64,000 nucleotides of DNA. It comes from an uncultured Eubacteriales bacterium (lineage in GTDB: Bacteria; Bacillota; Clostridia; Christensenellales; CAG-314). The notes under the pieces are model-generated. The model saw only the letters and a list, made by a program, of their open reading frames with translations, had not been told where the DNA came from and ran no database searches. A program made the position numbers and the translations under genes. The first letter of the stretch is position 1; each line of letters opens with the position of its first letter. Shown one piece after another: positions 34,195 to 43,162 of the stretch. The stretch covers positions 54,779-118,778 of the forward strand of contig UQVY01000006.1 in the NCBI GenBank assembly GCA_900544545.1, in the 5' to 3' direction.

Positions 34195-35726
34195 TATTCT
34201 CTCCCGATGTCGATTGGTTTTTCCGTAACGCGGCGGACTTCGTCAAAGCCATCCGAAGCCGTCCTTCCGAAAAGCATTGTTATTTCCCCGAGATAATCCA
34301 TATCCTCGGATTTAAGTTCGTTTCCGTCCAGCATAAAACGCCAGCAGCCGGTTTTCCCCGGGACGTTCATTCTCCTGTCCGAGGAAAGCCCGATAATATC
34401 CTGCGCACAGAATATAACCGTCTCGGCTCTGCTTCTCGAAAGAAGCTTCATAAGCTTTCTGTTTATCTCTTTGTCGCTTTCGAATCCCGTGTAATTATAA
34501 ACGTAGCTCTTTTCCGCGTAAGGAAGCGACTCCCACCAGCCGACCGCGGTGTCGTTGTCGTGAGTTCCTATATAAGCCACGCAGTCTTCCTCGTAGTTAT
34601 GCGGAAGAAAAGCGTTGTCGCTGCCGCCCGAAAATGCGAATTCGAGAACCTTCATTCCGGAAATTCCGCATTCCTTCCTGAGATTCTGTACGCCCGCTTC
34701 GTACTCTCCGAGATCCTCGGCGATAAGTTTCATTCCGCCCGCGGCTTCCTTTATAACGTCCACGAACTTTTTGCCTTCGCCCGATATCCAGACTCCGTTT
34801 TTAGCCGTTTCAGAATCCGCGTCCACCGCCCAGTACGAATGAAAAGCGCGGAAATGATCTATCCTCAGAGCGTCGAAAAGCTCCGCGCATCTGCGGATTC
34901 TTCTTTTCCACCACTTATAGCCGCCGGCTCGCATATAGTCCCAATTGTAAAGAGGATTCCCCCAGAGCTGACCTTCCTCCGAGAAGTAATCGGGCGGAAC
35001 CCCCGCGACCTTTTTGGGCCGAAGCTCGTCGTCCAGAAGAAATTCTTCGGGACTGCTCCATACGTCCGCGCTGTTATAGCTCACGTACATCGGAATGTCG
35101 CCGATTATTCCTACGCCGAGGGAATTCGCATAGCTTTTAAGCGCTTTCCACTGTCTGAAAAACAGAAATTGCAGAAACATACGGTATTCCACGTCGTTGG
35201 CGTTGTTTTTCGCATAATCTTCGACAGCCTGCTTTTCCCTGAATTTAAGCTCCTTTTCCCATTCGTAAAAAGGCTTGCCCGAACGGCTCGATATGCTCGA
35301 ATAAAGAGCGTAATCCCTCAGCCATTCGGCGTTTTCTTCGCAGAAATCTCCGAATTCCTCCGCAAGAAGAGCGTTCGACGGAAGATTCGCGTACGCCTTC
35401 GCGAAAAGCGGAAGCTTTATCCTTTCGGCTTTTGCAAAATCGGCTTCGCACGCTCCGCCCTCTTCTGGAAGCTCGCTTCGGCTCAAAAGCCCGTACTCGC
35501 AAAGCTTTTCGCAGTCGATAAGAAGGACGTTCCCCGAAAAAGACCCCTCGCTCGCATAGGGTGAACCGAACTTATCGGGCTGACAAAGCGGAAGAATCTG
35601 CCAGTATCTCTGCCCGGAAGCCGAAAGCCTCCGCGCAAAATCGTAAGCCTCCTTTCCGAGAGAACCTATGCCGTAATGCGACGGCAACGAAGTTATATGA
35701 AGAAAAACACCCGACGATCTTTTCAT
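34194..35726 (-). CDS. malQ: 4-alpha-glucanotransferase (amylomaltase)
   Basis: A 510-residue GH77 enzyme that moves maltodextrin segments between chains. Key motifs: LRIDHFRAFHSYW with the nucleophile, LIAEDLGEY with the acid/base, and GTHDNDTAVGWW. The ATG at 35726 is directly preceded by CGGAGG; the open frame continues 63 codons upstream but that part is Arg-rich and overlaps the next gene's tail, so it is probably not translated. It works with glgP on glycogen outer chains. Confidence 0.95.
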   Translation of the reverse strand: MKRSSGVFLHITSLPSHYGIGSLGKEAYDFARRLSASGQRYWQILPLCQPDKFGSPYASEGSFSGNVLLIDCEKLCEYGLLSRSELPEEGGACEADFAKAERIKLPLFAKAYANLPSNALLAEEFGDFCEENAEWLRDYALYSSISSRSGKPFYEWEKELKFREKQAVEDYAKNNANDVEYRMFLQFLFFRQWKALKSYANSLGVGIIGDIPMYVSYNSADVWSSPEEFLLDDELRPKKVAGVPPDYFSEEGQLWGNPLYNWDYMRAGGYKWWKRRIRRCAELFDALRIDHFRAFHSYWAVDADSETAKNGVWISGEGKKFVDVIKEAAGGMKLIAEDLGEYEAGVQNLRKECGISGMKVLEFAFSGGSDNAFLPHNYEEDCVAYIGTHDNDTAVGWWESLPYAEKSYVYNYTGFESDKEINRKLMKLLSRSRAETVIFCAQDIIGLSSDRRMNVPGKTGCWRFMLDGNELKSEDMDYLGEITMLFGRTASDGFDEVRRVTEKPIDIGRE

Positions 35727-35863
35727 AATCCTCCTCCGATAAACGGAACCGCTTCCCGGCAGACACGGACGAACCGATGCCTGCGACCGTTCAGTCGCCG
35801 CCCGCCTTACGCGGACGCAGCGTTCATCCGACCTTCGATAAACCCGAAAGCGGCGCGAGCCGG

Positions 35864-37405
35864 TCAATTGCCGGCTATTTCGTAAATATTGAAACTCCTT
35901 GCGGGCGCACGGCATTTTCCGCCGCTAAGACTGCCCTCTCCGCCGATAGCGAAAATCGGTTTCCCTTCGAATTCCGAAGGCGCGTCCTCGTCCATTACGT
36001 AGGGGTTCACGCAGATAACGAACCTCCCCCTTCTGTAAACGAACGGGAATTTGTTCCTTTCGGCGTACTCGACCTCGAACCCTCCCGTGGAAAGATCCTT
36101 CTCGCTCGTCCTGAGCCGACATAAAGCTTTAACGCAGTCCGCTATTCCGCCGAAACCGAAAGCACTGCCCGCAGAAGGAGCGTTTGCACTCTGATCCACT
36201 GGAAGATATAACTTATTCTGCGGAACGTCCTCGGGCGAAAAGCCTTTGTTCTTGCCGTCCGTCCATTGCATAGGCGTCCTCGCTCCGCTGTAATAATATC
36301 CGCCCTCCTTAGGGGCTACGTCGAGATGCTTCATTCCCAATTCGTCCCCGTAATATACGACGGGAATGCTCGGAAGAGTCAGAAGCACGCCCATAATCAG
36401 CTTTATCTGCTCCGCGTCGTAAAACCTCGCAAGTCTGAAATCGAAAGGACTGCCCGAAACCAGAGCGATCCTGCCTTTCTTTCTCGTCGGAATAATCTGT
36501 CTGAGATAATCCCTCAGAAACGCGGTAACGTCGCCCCTGCCTTCGCTTCCGAGAAAGCTGTGGTTGATTCCGCCCGAAAACTTCCTGAAAAGCCCGTTGC
36601 CTCTGTCCACACTGTATACGTCGGCGTCGAAACCGGCTCCGTTGACGGCTTTTTCGGCGTTGCCCCACTCGGATACGAAAACCGCCTCCGGAAAAGCCTT
36701 TCTGACTCCCGAAAGAACGTATTTCCATACCTCCGCGGAAGCCTGACCGTTATCGTCACCGACGACGATTTCTCCCGCAGAAAGCATAAAGAATCCGTCC
36801 ACTCCGCGCTCTATCCAGTATTTAAGGACGTCTATGAGCCAATCGCGCGTCTTGACGCATTCCGCGTCTTTATAGTGCCGCTGCCACGAGGATTCGGTTA
36901 TTTCCGCAAAGCCGAAATTCAGTCTCGGCTGACACGCAAACTTATAGCACATATACGCGCCGTTCCTTTCGTAACCTCCGTAAACCACTCTGTAATCCGG
37001 ATAATCCTTTTCAACGCTGTCCGTCCAGATAAATCTGTCCGAAAAGGCGTTCGGACGGTTCTCGCCGCTCCTTCTGAACATAGCGTTCTCGGAGGACGTA
37101 CAAATCGGAAGAAGATCTACCGCCACGCGCATTCCGAGAGTCTTTGCGGCAAGCAGAAGTTCGTCGAAATCGCCCGAAGTCCCGAATCTTCCCGAAACGT
37201 CGAAAAAATCCTTTACGTCGCAGCCTCCGTTAAAAAACGGACTCTCGAAACAAGGCGCGAGCCTTATGGCGTTGAAACCCAGATTCCTTATATAACCGAG
37301 TTTTTCTACTATTCCGCGAAAATCGCCTATACCGTCTCCGTCAGAATCCTTGAACGAGGACGGAAATATTTCGTAAAAAACGGCGTCGTCAAGCCATGCC
37401 GCCAT
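35864..37405 (-). CDS. GH13-family protein with degenerate catalytic centre (trehalose-synthase/alpha-glucosidase-like)
   Basis: A 513-residue protein clearly of the alpha-amylase fold: the start AVFYEIFPSSFKDSDGDGIG, the segment GCDVKDFFDVSGRFGT, FIWTDSVEKDYPDYR and RTPMQWTDGKNKGFS resemble trehalose synthase and oligo-1,6-glucosidase. Yet the active site is eroded. Region I reads DLLPICTSS where V-x-NH is expected. Region II reads GVDGFFMLSA, with F206 for arginine and L208 in place of the nucleophilic aspartate. Region IV reads SPFDFRLAR for NHD-x-x-R. Only the acid/base E246 (VSEWGN) and D322 remain. It is probably not a functional hydrolase and may bind glucan or regulate. It lies first after ridA in the operon. 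Confidence 0.85.
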   Translation of the reverse strand: MAAWLDDAVFYEIFPSSFKDSDGDGIGDFRGIVEKLGYIRNLGFNAIRLAPCFESPFFNGGCDVKDFFDVSGRFGTSGDFDELLLAAKTLGMRVAVDLLPICTSSENAMFRRSGENRPNAFSDRFIWTDSVEKDYPDYRVVYGGYERNGAYMCYKFACQPRLNFGFAEITESSWQRHYKDAECVKTRDWLIDVLKYWIERGVDGFFMLSAGEIVVGDDNGQASAEVWKYVLSGVRKAFPEAVFVSEWGNAEKAVNGAGFDADVYSVDRGNGLFRKFSGGINHSFLGSEGRGDVTAFLRDYLRQIIPTRKKGRIALVSGSPFDFRLARFYDAEQIKLIMGVLLTLPSIPVVYYGDELGMKHLDVAPKEGGYYYSGARTPMQWTDGKNKGFSPEDVPQNKLYLPVDQSANAPSAGSAFGFGGIADCVKALCRLRTSEKDLSTGGFEVEYAERNKFPFVYRRGRFVICVNPYVMDEDAPSEFEGKPIFAIGGEGSLSGGKCRAPARSFNIYEIAGN

Positions 37406-37423
37406 AAAGCACCTCTATCGTTT

Positions 37424-37804
37424 TTAGTCCTTAACGGCTATAACGCTGATCTCTACGAGCGCGTCCTTGGGAAGACGGGCAACCTCCACGCACGTCCTTG
37501 CGGGATAATCGCCTGTAAAGAATTCGGCGTAAACGGCGTTCATTGCGGCAAAATTGTTCATATCGCCGAGATATACCGTCGTTGAAATAACGTCTTTAAG
37601 TTCTGCGCCAGCCGCTTTGAGTACGGCTTCGACGTTCTTAATGCTCTGCGCGGTCTGCTCCTTGATTCCGCCCTCGGGAAATGCGTTGGTCGCGGGATCG
37701 ATGGGGAGCTGTCCGCTCGTAAATATCATATTGCCTGCGGAAAAACCGTGAGAATACGGTCCTACCGCTGCGGGTGCGTTCTGTGCGTTAATAGGTTTTT
37801 TCAT
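37424..37804 (-). CDS. ridA: RidA family enamine/imine deaminase
   Basis: A 126-residue RidA (YjgF/YER057c/UK114) protein that hydrolyses reactive enamine and imine intermediates made by PLP enzymes. The family signature ARTCVEVARLPKDALVEIS includes the arginine that binds the carboxylate; the start NAPAAVGPYSHGF is also typical. It forms trimers in the cytoplasm. Only 18 bases separate it from the GH13-like gene downstream, so it probably leads the glycogen operon transcript, an unexpected partner for it. GGAGG precedes the ATG. Confidence 0.95.
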   Translation of the reverse strand: MKKPINAQNAPAAVGPYSHGFSAGNMIFTSGQLPIDPATNAFPEGGIKEQTAQSIKNVEAVLKAAGAELKDVISTTVYLGDMNNFAAMNAVYAEFFTGDYPARTCVEVARLPKDALVEISVIAVKD

Positions 37805-37860
37805 ATCTTTCCTCCGCGGAGCGACTGTCGTTCCGCATTTGCATCATATTCCTTGTCTTA

Positions 37861-37866
37861 ATTATA
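37861..37866 (-). promoter_or_regulatory. Probable -10 element upstream of ridA
   Basis: A perfect TATAAT on the minus strand lies 57 bases upstream of the ridA ATG, but I find no good -35 hexamer at the right distance. A GCGGA/TCCGC hairpin lies between it and the ribosome-binding site. Confidence 0.4.
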
Positions 37867-37900
37867 CTCTCTTATTGTTAATGGCGTTTTAATTGCAGAA

Positions 37901-38431
37901 TCAAAACTCTATGCCCTTTCTCGCGGGCATACCCTTATCGAAGGGATGCTTGATTTTCTTTATCTCCGAAACGTAATCCGCAAGATCGGTAAGCTCCTTG
38001 GGCGCGTCCCTTCCCGTCATAACGACTTCGAGACGCTCGGGCTTGTTTTTAAGGAAATTCACGACCGTATCGAGACTTATCTGCTCCATCACAATCGTTC
38101 CGATGATTTCGTCGAGTACGAGCATATCGTAACCCTCTTCTTCGACGAGCTTCGTAACTTCGAGAAACTTCTGTTCGTTAAGACGACGATTTTCTTCCTT
38201 TTCTTCTTCGTCCATATTGAATACGAACTTGACCTTATCCTCGACCGTTTTCATTGTCAGACCTTCGAGCTTTATATTATGCTCGGAGCTTCCCCAGCTT
38301 TTGAGAAACTGAAGAAAATAAACCTTCCTTCCGCTTCCTACGGCTCTTACCGAAAGACCGAGCGCGCAGGTTGTCTTGCCCTTTCCGTCGCCCGTGTAAA
38401 TATGAATGAGACCTTTCGTAGCTTGTTCCAT
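37901..38431 (-). CDS. cobO: Cob(I)yrinic acid a,c-diamide adenosyltransferase (CobO/BtuR)
   Basis: A 176-residue P-loop protein that adenosylates corrinoids to make coenzyme B12 forms. The Walker A motif GDGKGKTT lies near residue 16, and LVLDEIIGTI and VMTGRDAPKEL match the family. No other cobalamin synthesis gene is nearby, so it may serve salvage. The ATG at 38431 has GGAGG 8 bases upstream; the ATG two codons earlier is too close to that site. It follows asnS after a short gap. Confidence 0.92.
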   Translation of the reverse strand: MEQATKGLIHIYTGDGKGKTTCALGLSVRAVGSGRKVYFLQFLKSWGSSEHNIKLEGLTMKTVEDKVKFVFNMDEEEKEENRRLNEQKFLEVTKLVEEEGYDMLVLDEIIGTIVMEQISLDTVVNFLKNKPERLEVVMTGRDAPKELTDLADYVSEIKKIKHPFDKGMPARKGIEF

Positions 38432-38471
38432 AATCATAACCTCCGTCAGTCTTTAAGGAAAATACGCTTTA

Positions 38472-39866
38472 TCAGAACTCTGCCGTTCCTACCGTTCTCG
38501 GGAAGGGAAGAACGTCTCTTATGTTCTGAACGCCAGTGAGATACATCACGAGTCTTTCAAAACCTATACCGAAGCCGGCGTGTTTCGTTCCGCCGTATCT
38601 TCTGAGGTCTATATACCACCAGTAATCCTTCTCGCTGAGATGAAGCTCCTTCATTCTCTTTTCGAGAACGTCCAGTCTTTCCTCTCTCTGCGAGCCGCCT
38701 ATAAGCTCTCCTACGCCCGGAACAAGCATATCCATCGCGGCTACGGTCTTGTCGTCGTCGTTGACTCTCATATAGAAGGACTTGATCTCCTTGGGCCAGT
38801 CGGTTACGAACACCGGACCGTGGAATACCTTTTCGGTAAGATAACGTTCGTGTTCGGTAGCAAGATCCGCACCCCAGAAAAGCTTGAATTCGAATTCGTC
38901 GTTGTGCTTCCTGAGAAGCTCCACCGCGTCGGTGTAAGTGATGTGTCCGAATTCGCTGTTAACGAGAGCCGTAAGTCTTTCTTTAAGCGTATTGTCAACG
39001 AAACCGTTGAAGAATTCAATTTCCTGCGGACAGTTCTCGAGAATATATCCGACGACGTACTTTGTCATATCCTGAGCAAGCTCCATATCGTCGGAAAGAT
39101 CCGCAAAGGCAATTTCCGGCTCGACCATCCAGAATTCCGCGGCGTGACGCTGAGTATTGGATTTCTCCGCCCTGAAAGTCGGTCCGAAGGTATAGACGTT
39201 TCCGAAAGCCATAGCGTAAGTTTCTACGTTGAGCTGACCGGAAACGGTAAGGTTAGCGGGCTTTCCGAAAAAGTCCTGCGAATAATCCACCTTTCCGTCG
39301 GGAGTCCTCGGAAGATCGTCAAGGTCGAGAGTCGTTATTCTGAACATCTCCCCCGCGCCTTCGCAGTCGCTTCCCGTTATTATGGGCGTATGAACGTAGA
39401 CGAAGTTCCTTTCGTTGAAGAACTTATGAAGAGCGTAAGCGGCTTTGCTTCTTACTCTCATAGTCGCGTTGAAAAGATTCGTTCTCGGTCTTAAATGAGC
39501 GATTTCCCGAAGAAATTCTACTCCGTGACGCTTCTTCTGAAGGGGATAATCGGGTGTGGATTTTCCTTCGACCTCGATTTTAGCCGCCTTGATCTCGAAG
39601 GGTTGTTTGGCTTCGGGAGTAAGCAGCAGTTCGCCCGTAACAACGAGCGCGCTTCCTACGTTAAGCTTCGCAATCTCTTCGTAATTGTCGATTTTCGCCG
39701 CTTCGAAAACAACCTGTACGGATTTGAAGCAACTTCCGTCGTTAAGCTCTATAAAGCCGAAAGCTTTACTGTCGCGGATAGTTCTCGCCCAACCCGCGAC
39801 CGTTACGGTTTTGCCCGAAAAAGATTCGCTGTCGGCAAAAATACCGCTTATAAGCTGACGTTTCAT
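38472..39866 (-). CDS. asnS: Asparaginyl-tRNA synthetase
   Basis: A 464-residue class II aminoacyl-tRNA synthetase. The N-terminal OB fold binds the anticodon (VTVAGWARTIRDSKAFGFIEL). Class II motif 2 is seen in YTFGPTFRAEKSNTQRHAAEF and motif 3 in GFGIGFERLVMYLTG. The protein ends RDVLPFPRTVGTAEF as is usual for AsnS. The ATG at 39866 has GAGGTG 7 bases upstream; the GTG at 39875 overlaps that site and the ftsZ stop. It is read behind ftsZ with a 5-base gap. Confidence 0.96.
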   Translation of the reverse strand: MKRQLISGIFADSESFSGKTVTVAGWARTIRDSKAFGFIELNDGSCFKSVQVVFEAAKIDNYEEIAKLNVGSALVVTGELLLTPEAKQPFEIKAAKIEVEGKSTPDYPLQKKRHGVEFLREIAHLRPRTNLFNATMRVRSKAAYALHKFFNERNFVYVHTPIITGSDCEGAGEMFRITTLDLDDLPRTPDGKVDYSQDFFGKPANLTVSGQLNVETYAMAFGNVYTFGPTFRAEKSNTQRHAAEFWMVEPEIAFADLSDDMELAQDMTKYVVGYILENCPQEIEFFNGFVDNTLKERLTALVNSEFGHITYTDAVELLRKHNDEFEFKLFWGADLATEHERYLTEKVFHGPVFVTDWPKEIKSFYMRVNDDDKTVAAMDMLVPGVGELIGGSQREERLDVLEKRMKELHLSEKDYWWYIDLRRYGGTKHAGFGIGFERLVMYLTGVQNIRDVLPFPRTVGTAEF

Positions 39867-39871
39867 TTTAT

Positions 39872-41092
39872 TCACCTCTTTCTGTTTCTGTCTTTCATTT
39901 TATTGAGGAAGGACGGCGCGTTCGGTTTCTGCGGAGCCGGTTCCGGTTCGTAAGCGGGCTGTTCGTTCCTTATAGGTTCGGGCTGAGAACGATGACCGTC
40001 CGAAGAACCTACGGGAGGATTATAGGAAGCCTGATTGCCTGCGTTCTGTCCGAAAAGCATCTGCGTGGGCGTGGTCTCCTTCTGGGACGCGAAAGACTCG
40101 GGCTGCTGATTGGGCTGAGCCTGAACGGTGGAAACGGGAGCGTCGAAGCCCGTAGCGATAATGGTAACCTGAACTTCGTCGTCGATGTTCTCTCTTATGT
40201 CCGCGCCGAAAATGATTCCCGCTTCGGGATCCACGACCTGACGGACAAGACTTGCTGCCTGATCGACCTCGCCCATCGTAAGGTCAAGACCGCCGGTGAT
40301 GTTGAGAATAACGCCCGTCGCTCCTTCTATCGTGGTTTCGAGAAGAGGACTGTAAACTGCCTGACGGATAGCGTCGATGGTTCTGTTCTCGCCCCTTCCG
40401 ACGCCGAGTCCCATATGCGCCATACCTCTGTTTCTCATAATGGACCTGACGTCCGCGAAATCGAGGTTGATGAGCGACGGGAACACGATGATGTCCGATA
40501 TACCCTGAATACCCTGACGGAGAACCTCGTCCGCCGCTCTGAAAGCGTCTACTATGGTTATGTCCGGAGCGTAATTCTCGGTAAGCTTATCGTTGGGAAT
40601 AACGACGAGAGTATCCACGCTTTCGCGAAGATTGGCGATACCTATCTCGGCGTTGATCATTCTCTTTCTTCCTTCGAAAGTGAAGGGCTTGGTAACTACC
40701 GCAACCGTAAGAATACCCATTTCCTTGGCAATGGAAGCGATGACCGGAGCTGCGCCCGTACCCGTACCGCCGCCCATACCCGCCGTAATGAATACGAGGT
40801 CGGTGTCTTTAAGGGCTTCAGCGATGACCTGCTTGCTTTCTTCGGCAGCCTGTTTTCCTATTTCGGGATCCGCGCCCGCGCCCAGACCCTTGGTAAGCTT
40901 CTCGCCTATCTGAATCCTCTGCGTCGCCTTGGAAAGGAACAACGCCTGCTTGTCCGTGTTTACGGCAACGAAGCTCGCGCTTCTGATGTCCGATAAAATC
41001 ATTCTGTTTACGGCGTTGTTTCCGCCGCCGCCTACGCCGATAACCTTAATCTGCGCGACTCTGGTAGATGTGGTGAAATCCTCGTTGATCAT
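39872..41092 (-). CDS. ftsZ: Cell division protein FtsZ
   Basis: A 406-residue tubulin-like GTPase that forms the Z ring. The GTP-binding motif GGGTGTGAAPV, the start IKVIGVGGGGNNAVNRM and the T7 loop NLDFADVRSIM are intact. A variable linker (about 325-385, Gln/Pro-rich) leads to a conserved C-terminal peptide, PSFLNKMKDRNRKR, which binds partners such as FtsA. It is the last division gene of the cluster, 49 bases after the FtsA-like gene. A GGAGAGAG site precedes the ATG. Confidence 0.98.
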   Translation of the reverse strand: MINEDFTTSTRVAQIKVIGVGGGGNNAVNRMILSDIRSASFVAVNTDKQALFLSKATQRIQIGEKLTKGLGAGADPEIGKQAAEESKQVIAEALKDTDLVFITAGMGGGTGTGAAPVIASIAKEMGILTVAVVTKPFTFEGRKRMINAEIGIANLRESVDTLVVIPNDKLTENYAPDITIVDAFRAADEVLRQGIQGISDIIVFPSLINLDFADVRSIMRNRGMAHMGLGVGRGENRTIDAIRQAVYSPLLETTIEGATGVILNITGGLDLTMGEVDQAASLVRQVVDPEAGIIFGADIRENIDDEVQVTIIATGFDAPVSTVQAQPNQQPESFASQKETTPTQMLFGQNAGNQASYNPPVGSSDGHRSQPEPIRNEQPAYEPEPAPQKPNAPSFLNKMKDRNRKR

Positions 41093-41141
41093 ATTCTCTC
41101 TCCTTTATAGCAGGAATGTCTCTGCATTCTCATTTTTGGTT

Positions 41142-42266
41142 TTATGCTTTTATATCGTCTATTACCGCGGCTATAAGCGCGCTGCCCGCGGCGTCGTCCG
41201 ACGGAATGAGTTTCGTTCCTCCCGCGGAAGCCGTGATTACCGGAGTTCCGTCGAAATACGCCGAAAAAGCTTCGGGCGCGCCTATTATCCGCGCGAGTCC
41301 GCCGCCCGTAAGACAGAAAACCATATTCACGCTGAGCTTGTCCGATACCTTTTCGAGAACGTCGCCCACTTTTCCGGCAAGTTCTTCTATCCATTCCGCG
41401 GCGATTCCGTTGACGTCGCAGCAGGTAACTACTTTTTCTCCCACCGTATAAACGTCCTCGGGCTTACATTCGAGATTGAGGTTTATCTTTTCCTTGAGAA
41501 CGTCGGCTTCCTCGAAGGAAATCCCGAGCCTTTCCGAAAGCGCGTCGGAAAGATATCCTCCGCCGTCGCAAATCGACTCGATCGCCGCAAATCCCGCGCC
41601 TTCGCATACGGCAACGTCCGTCGTAAGCTCCCCGCAGTCAACCAGAACCGAAGCGTCCTTGCGCTGCTGCTGAGTCATAAGATAAACCACTTCGGCCTTT
41701 TCCGTCGAAATAAACTTTTTGACGGTCAGTCCGAGTCGTCCGAAGGCGAAATTGACGGCGTCGGTAAATCTTTCGTCGGCAAACAGGAAGGTGTATTCCG
41801 CGCTGAGTTCTCTTCCCGTAACGTCGTCAAGACTCATAAGCCTTTCTCCCTCCGAAAAAACTCCGCGACAAGCCGACTCTATCTGCATACATCCCGCGGC
41901 TTCTTCGCCGAAATTCCCCGCCATCTCCCGAAGAAGACCGACATCCCTCTGCGAAATCTTCTTGGGACCGCCGAATATCATCGCGGATTCGTTGTTGATT
42001 ACGCGGATAAACGAAGCCGGCACGCCGACGTAAAACTCTTTAAGCCGCACGCCCGACGTCTTCTGCGCGTTTTCCACAGCCCTCCCGAGAGCCTCCGTCA
42101 TATCGGAAAGATCGCCTCTGAACTCTCCGTCGAAATACCCTTCGTAACTTTCCGAAGCCCTCGCAATAATCGTTTTTTCTCCGCCACGACCGGGTTTTGC
42201 CGCCGTAACGGTCAGCCTCATGGACGCAAATTCCACTACCGCCGCATATCTGCCCGAAAAAAACAT
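41142..42266 (-). CDS. Divergent FtsA-like actin-family protein
   Basis: A 374-residue protein in the ftsA position, directly upstream of ftsZ. The SHS2-like region (VRLKEFYVGVPASFIRVIN) and the adenosine motif LTGGGLARI support FtsA ancestry. Nucleotide-binding loops are altered: phosphate-1 reads VVEFASMRL where DIGTSK is expected, and phosphate-2 reads VDCGELTTDVAV where VDIGGGTTD is usual. The C-terminus ends shortly after the fold (ALIAAVIDDIKA), without the amphipathic membrane-targeting helix of FtsA. It may still tether FtsZ or act as a regulator. Six cysteines or more are spread through the sequence. Confidence 0.72.
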   Translation of the reverse strand: MFFSGRYAAVVEFASMRLTVTAAKPGRGGEKTIIARASESYEGYFDGEFRGDLSDMTEALGRAVENAQKTSGVRLKEFYVGVPASFIRVINNESAMIFGGPKKISQRDVGLLREMAGNFGEEAAGCMQIESACRGVFSEGERLMSLDDVTGRELSAEYTFLFADERFTDAVNFAFGRLGLTVKKFISTEKAEVVYLMTQQQRKDASVLVDCGELTTDVAVCEGAGFAAIESICDGGGYLSDALSERLGISFEEADVLKEKINLNLECKPEDVYTVGEKVVTCCDVNGIAAEWIEELAGKVGDVLEKVSDKLSVNMVFCLTGGGLARIIGAPEAFSAYFDGTPVITASAGGTKLIPSDDAAGSALIAAVIDDIKA

Positions 42267-42318
42267 AACAGTGTTTCCCCTTTGCGCCTGACGCGCCCGT
42301 GAGCCTTTTCTTTGATAA

Positions 42319-43155
42319 TTATTCGTCGCGGCTCCTGACGATGACCTCTCCCCTGGTGTTGACTATGTAAACGCCGTCCTTGGGATTAAGTTTATCGATA
42401 AACGCACCGTATACGGCGGTAATCCTCGTCCCGAGATCGATCTTTCCGTCCTCGCTTTCGAACCGAGGATCGATAATTTCGAATCTTCCTCCCGTCTGAA
42501 GCTCCAGAGTCAGCGTTTCTCCGCCGTCGTCGCCCTCCGAAAAAGCGAAAAGCGATATCGTGTCACCCATTCTTCCGTAATCCATACGAAGCGACCAGAA
42601 GGCGTCGGCTACCGTTTTAAGAACGTCGGCCCGCCATTCCTTCCCTTCCGCGAAAGCAACCGTTTCGTTGATTTCGAGCCGCGCGAAATCGGAAAGCGGA
42701 ATCCCCGCAACCCTCACCGCGGAATCGTCGGGCTTGACCGTCCTCACCGAGAAAACCCTCAGAGTTTCGTCGAAAACGTAATAATAGCCGCTTTCCGCGT
42801 TGAAATAATAGTAGACCGCGTTCCTCATCGTAAGATAAATCTTCACCGTGTCGGGAAAGCTCTTTACGACGCCTATAACCTTGACGTCCGAAAGGTTCGC
42901 GAGACGACTTTCGATCTCGGAATCGCTTAAAAAAAGCAGATTTTTCCCTTTGAGCGCGGAAAGACGTTCCGACGCCTGCTGTTCGTTGAAACCCGTCGGA
43001 ATGTCTATAAGTTCGTCCCGTTGATTTTTAAAAATAAATTCGGTTTTCCGGTAAGAAACCAGCGAACCGCCGAGCGTAAGGAGCAATACGCAGACCGCAA
43101 CGACTACGCCTATCACTATCCAGACTCTCTTTTTATTGTTTTTCTTTCCTTCCAT
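42319..43155 (-). CDS. ftsQ: Cell division protein FtsQ/DivIB
   Basis: A 278-residue bitopic protein: basic cytoplasmic head (MEGKKNNKKR), one membrane helix (about 12-33), then a POTRA domain (FKNQRDELIDIPTGFNEQQA is its start) and the beta domain (VKSFPDTVKIYL, FDETLRVFSV). It belongs to the FtsQ-FtsL-DivIC complex; a DivIC-like protein is at 7516-7803. The ATG at 43155 lies only 7 bases after a perfect -10 element, so its mRNA should be almost leaderless, and no Shine-Dalgarno site is evident. A frame extension upstream would begin inside or beyond the promoter. Confidence 0.88.
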   Translation of the reverse strand: MEGKKNNKKRVWIVIGVVVAVCVLLLTLGGSLVSYRKTEFIFKNQRDELIDIPTGFNEQQASERLSALKGKNLLFLSDSEIESRLANLSDVKVIGVVKSFPDTVKIYLTMRNAVYYYFNAESGYYYVFDETLRVFSVRTVKPDDSAVRVAGIPLSDFARLEINETVAFAEGKEWRADVLKTVADAFWSLRMDYGRMGDTISLFAFSEGDDGGETLTLELQTGGRFEIIDPRFESEDGKIDLGTRITAVYGAFIDKLNPKDGVYIVNTRGEVIVRSRDE

Positions 43156-43162
43156 ACCGTCA

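Noticed and set aside
35727..35915. 63-codon N-terminal extension of MalQ
   Set aside because: It is Arg-rich without family similarity, overlaps the tail of the neighbouring gene, and the ATG at 35726 has a perfect CGGAGG site.
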